Positions 13,617-15,536 of a stretch of DNA of 15,536 nucleotides are shown here, in pieces. A program made the translations under genes and the position numbers. Source of the DNA: Moraxellaceae bacterium (GTDB taxonomy: Bacteria; Pseudomonadota; Gammaproteobacteria; Pseudomonadales; Moraxellaceae). The stretch lies in the NCBI GenBank assembly GCA_014378805.1, contig JACMMY010000071.1, positions 1-15,536 of the forward strand. Direction: 5' to 3'. The notes under the pieces were generated by a model, which was not told the origin of the DNA, made no database searches, and saw nothing but the letters and a program-made list of their open reading frames with translations. Position 1 is the first letter of the stretch, and each line of letters starts with the position of its first letter.

Positions 13617-14774
13617 ATGCTTAACTTTGATTTCTACAATCCAACCCGTATTCTTTTTGGTACAAACACAATTAAGAAGATAAATGATTTAGTCCCTGTA
13701 GATGCTCGCGTATTAGTGCTATTGGGCGGTGAAAGTGCGCGTAAAAATGGCACGTTAGCAGAAGTTCGAGAAGCACTTGGCACTCGAGAAGTGCATGAAT
13801 TTGATGGAATTGAACCAAATCCAAGTTTTGAAACATTGATGAAAGCTGTCGAACTGATTCGCGCAAAAAAACTTGATTTCTTATTGGCTGTAGGCGGTGG
13901 TTCTGTGATCGATGGGACTAAATTTGTCGCTGCGGCGGTTGGCTATGAAGGCGATGCGTGGGAAATTCTTGAGACACGTGGCTCTAAAATCACTCATGCA
14001 CTTCCCTTTGGCAGTGTGTTGACACTCCCGGCAACGGGTTCAGAAATGAATAACGGCGGTGTTGTGACACTTAAAGCCACGCAAACTAAGCTGCCTTTTA
14101 GCAGTAATCTTGTATTCCCAAAATTTTCAATTCTCGATCCAAACAAAACATTTACTCTACCCGCGCGCCAACTCGCAAATGGTGTGGTCGATGCGTATAT
14201 TCATGTGATGGAACAATATCTGACTTATCCAGTGGATGGTCGCGTTCAAGATCGTTTTGCTGAAGGATTGTTACAAACGCTAATCGAAATCGGTCCACTG
14301 GTATTAGATGAGTCCGCAGATTACAACACGCGCGCTAATCTCATGTGGAGTGCAAGCATGGCGCTCAATGGTCTGATTGGCTCTGGTGTGCCTCAAGACT
14401 GGTCGACGCACATGATCGGACATGAGCTTACCGCACTTCACAATATCGATCATGCACGCACACTTGCAATCGTGCTTCCTGCAAACATGCAGATACGTCG
14501 CGCTGAAAAACGCGACAAATTATTACAGTACGCTGAGCGCGTTTGGCACATTGTTGAAGGCGACGAAGAACAGCGTATCGATGCGGCGATCGAAAGAACA
14601 CGGGTATTCTTTGAAAGTCTTGGACTACCAACACGCCTCTGTGATTATCAACTCGGTGCGAAAGACATCGACGAGATTATCCATCAACTCGAAGTACACA
14701 AACTGACAAAACTCGGCGAGCGTAGAGACGTCACTATCGCTGTGAGTCGCCAAATTCTTGAAGCGAGTCTTTAA
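13617..14774 (+). CDS. yqhD: NADPH-dependent aldehyde reductase YqhD (iron-containing alcohol dehydrogenase family)
   Basis: 385-residue cytosolic enzyme that reduces short-chain and toxic aldehydes (for example methylglyoxal, acrolein and lipid-peroxidation products in E. coli) with NADPH. It resembles E. coli YqhD (387 aa) end to end: TRILFG at 10-15, the cofactor loop GGES at 37-40 (GGGS in E. coli), GGGSVIDGTKF at 93-103, and the metal ligands Asp192 and His196 in GVVDAYIH, His265 in WSTHMIGHE and His279 in NIDHA, each offset by two from the E. coli ligands. Substitution of Glu at position 39 in the cofactor loop is a small oddity that could affect the NADPH 2'-phosphate site. The start is fixed by GGAG 7 nt upstream. 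Followed after 102 nt by a DJ-1-superfamily gene on the same strand; together they suggest aldehyde/electrophile detoxification. Confidence 0.93.
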   Translation: MLNFDFYNPTRILFGTNTIKKINDLVPVDARVLVLLGGESARKNGTLAEVREALGTREVHEFDGIEPNPSFETLMKAVELIRAKKLDFLLAVGGGSVIDGTKFVAAAVGYEGDAWEILETRGSKITHALPFGSVLTLPATGSEMNNGGVVTLKATQTKLPFSSNLVFPKFSILDPNKTFTLPARQLANGVVDAYIHVMEQYLTYPVDGRVQDRFAEGLLQTLIEIGPLVLDESADYNTRANLMWSASMALNGLIGSGVPQDWSTHMIGHELTALHNIDHARTLAIVLPANMQIRRAEKRDKLLQYAERVWHIVEGDEEQRIDAAIERTRVFFESLGLPTRLCDYQLGAKDIDEIIHQLEVHKLTKLGERRDVTIAVSRQILEASL

Positions 14775-14780
14775 TTTTTT

Positions 14781-14811
14781 TCACGACCCGAGTGTTCAGC
14801 AAAGGTCGTGA
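14781..14811 (+). other. Intercistronic hairpin between yqhD and the DJ-1-like gene
   Basis: TCACGACC (14781-14788) and GGTCGTGA (14804-14811) are perfect 8-bp arms with a 15-nt loop, 6 nt after the yqhD stop. The T-run lies before the stem, not after it, so it is not a standard terminator on this strand. It could protect the yqhD mRNA end or mark a processing site. A 10-bp palindrome, CTATTAATAG, follows at 14838-14847. Confidence 0.5.
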
Positions 14812-14876
14812 GTCAACTATCTCAAATTAAATGAAGACTATTAATAGCCTCATTCATCAATCTTAAGGAAAATAAT

Positions 14877-15536
14877 ATGAAAATTCTTGTCGTTCTGACT
14901 TCACATGACCAACTAGGCAATACGGGTGAAAAAACTGGCTTCTGGCTGGAAGAGCTTGCCGCACCTTATTACGCGTTTATCGATGCAGGTGCAGAAGTCA
15001 CATTAGCCTCGCCTAAAGGGGGGCAACCGCCGCTTGATCCTAAGAGCAACATGCCCGACTCAAAAACCAAAACGACTGATCGATTTGAAGCGGATGCAGT
15101 GGCGACTCAAGCACTTGCTCACACCCTGAAACTCAGTGATGTTTCGATTGCTGACTTCGACGCTGTGTTTTATCCCGGTGGTCATGGCCCATTATGGGAT
15201 TTGGCAGAAGATCCTGTTTCCATTGCATTGATTGAAAAAACCATCCAATCAGGTAAACCAGTTGCAGCGGTATGTCATGCGCCAGGCGTTCTGCGTCATG
15301 TTAAAGACATTCATGGTAAGCCACTCGTCGCTGGTAAGTCAGTGACAGGTTTCACGAATACCGAAGAAGCCGCAGTGGGTCTGACCGACATCGTACCCTT
15401 TCTCGTCGAAGATATGCTCAAGGCAAATGGCGGTAATTACTCCAAAGCTGGCGATTGGCAGGTACACGTTGAAGTCGACGGACTACTGGTCACTGGACAA
15501 AATCCATCCTCTTCAGAAAAAACAGCTCAAGAACTA
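14877..15536 (+). CDS. DJ-1/PfpI-superfamily type 1 glutamine amidotransferase-like protein (Hsp31-like), 3' end cut by window
   Basis: 220 codons visible, open at the window edge; related proteins are about 225-235 residues, so only a few are missing. Cytosolic Rossmann-like fold starting KILVVLTSH. The nucleophile elbow AAVCHAPGVL has Cys133 and His134, a conserved glutamate Glu25 lies in FWLEELAAPY, and Glu163/Glu164 in TGFTNTEEA can complete a Cys-His-Glu set as in yeast Hsp31. GGHGPLWDL at 101-109 is a family signature. Members act as glutathione-independent glyoxalases (methylglyoxal to lactate), or as chaperones or deglycases; which applies here is open. AAGGAA 6 nt upstream fixes the ATG. 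It lies 102 nt after yqhD, probably in the same transcript, which fits a shared role against reactive carbonyls. Confidence 0.88.
   Translation, partial: MKILVVLTSHDQLGNTGEKTGFWLEELAAPYYAFIDAGAEVTLASPKGGQPPLDPKSNMPDSKTKTTDRFEADAVATQALAHTLKLSDVSIADFDAVFYPGGHGPLWDLAEDPVSIALIEKTIQSGKPVAAVCHAPGVLRHVKDIHGKPLVAGKSVTGFTNTEEAAVGLTDIVPFLVEDMLKANGGNYSKAGDWQVHVEVDGLLVTGQNPSSSEKTAQEL

Noticed and set aside
14781..14811. Hairpin after yqhD as a terminator
   Set aside because: The T-run precedes the stem on the coding strand and the bases after it are mixed. The next gene has a good ribosome binding site and no clear promoter of its own.

Overview
The window looks like a chromosomal segment of a moderately AT-rich gammaproteobacterium, probably Pseudomonadales and perhaps Acinetobacter or another Moraxellaceae. 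The evidence is the close family-level resemblance of MnmG, Acs, ActP, YjcH and YqhD to their Escherichia coli counterparts, together with an acs-linked hybrid sensor kinase and LuxR-type regulator of the CrbS/CrbR (MxtR/ErdR) type. The genus is an inference from memory. I saw no rRNA, tRNA, CRISPR array, transposase or phage gene.

Left part (1-4334, all genes on the minus strand): the 5' 467 codons of mnmG (tRNA uridine modification), then a PaaX-family repressor with a GTG start, then a 530-bp AT-rich gap holding a strong porin terminator and an unexplained 10-bp inverted repeat, then a Gram-negative porin of the beta-proteobacterial type.

Central part (4335-13030): an acetate-utilisation locus. 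yjcH-actP (acetate/cation symporter with its DUF485 partner) runs left. Divergent from it is a 1174-residue sensor made of a sodium/solute-symporter-like membrane domain, STAC, PAS, histidine kinase and receiver (CrbS type). The kinase gene converges, 6 bp apart, on the cognate LuxR-type regulator (CrbR type), which overlaps the 3' end of acs (acetyl-CoA synthetase) by 20 nt in the same transcript. In E. coli acs-yjcH-actP is a single operon. Here it is split into two units, and the sensor and regulator are placed so that the regulator sits in its own likely target operon. A 13-bp sequence with a GACT-TT-AGTC dyad occurs identically upstream of acs and upstream of yjcH, making it a good candidate for the CrbR binding site.

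Right part (13031-15536): a 586-bp dyad-rich divergent intergenic region, then yqhD (NADPH-dependent aldehyde reductase) and a DJ-1/PfpI-superfamily protein cut by the window end. These look like a reactive-aldehyde detoxification pair. The yqhD promoter carries a TAGAC-n5-GTCTA palindrome of the kind used by TetR-family electrophile sensors such as NemR, but no such regulator lies in the window.

Most coding content is well-known. The parts worth a second look are regulatory: the shared acs/yjcH box, the palindrome inside the acs core promoter, the yqhD operator and the neighbouring 32-bp dyad, and the hairpin that overlaps the likely porin promoter.
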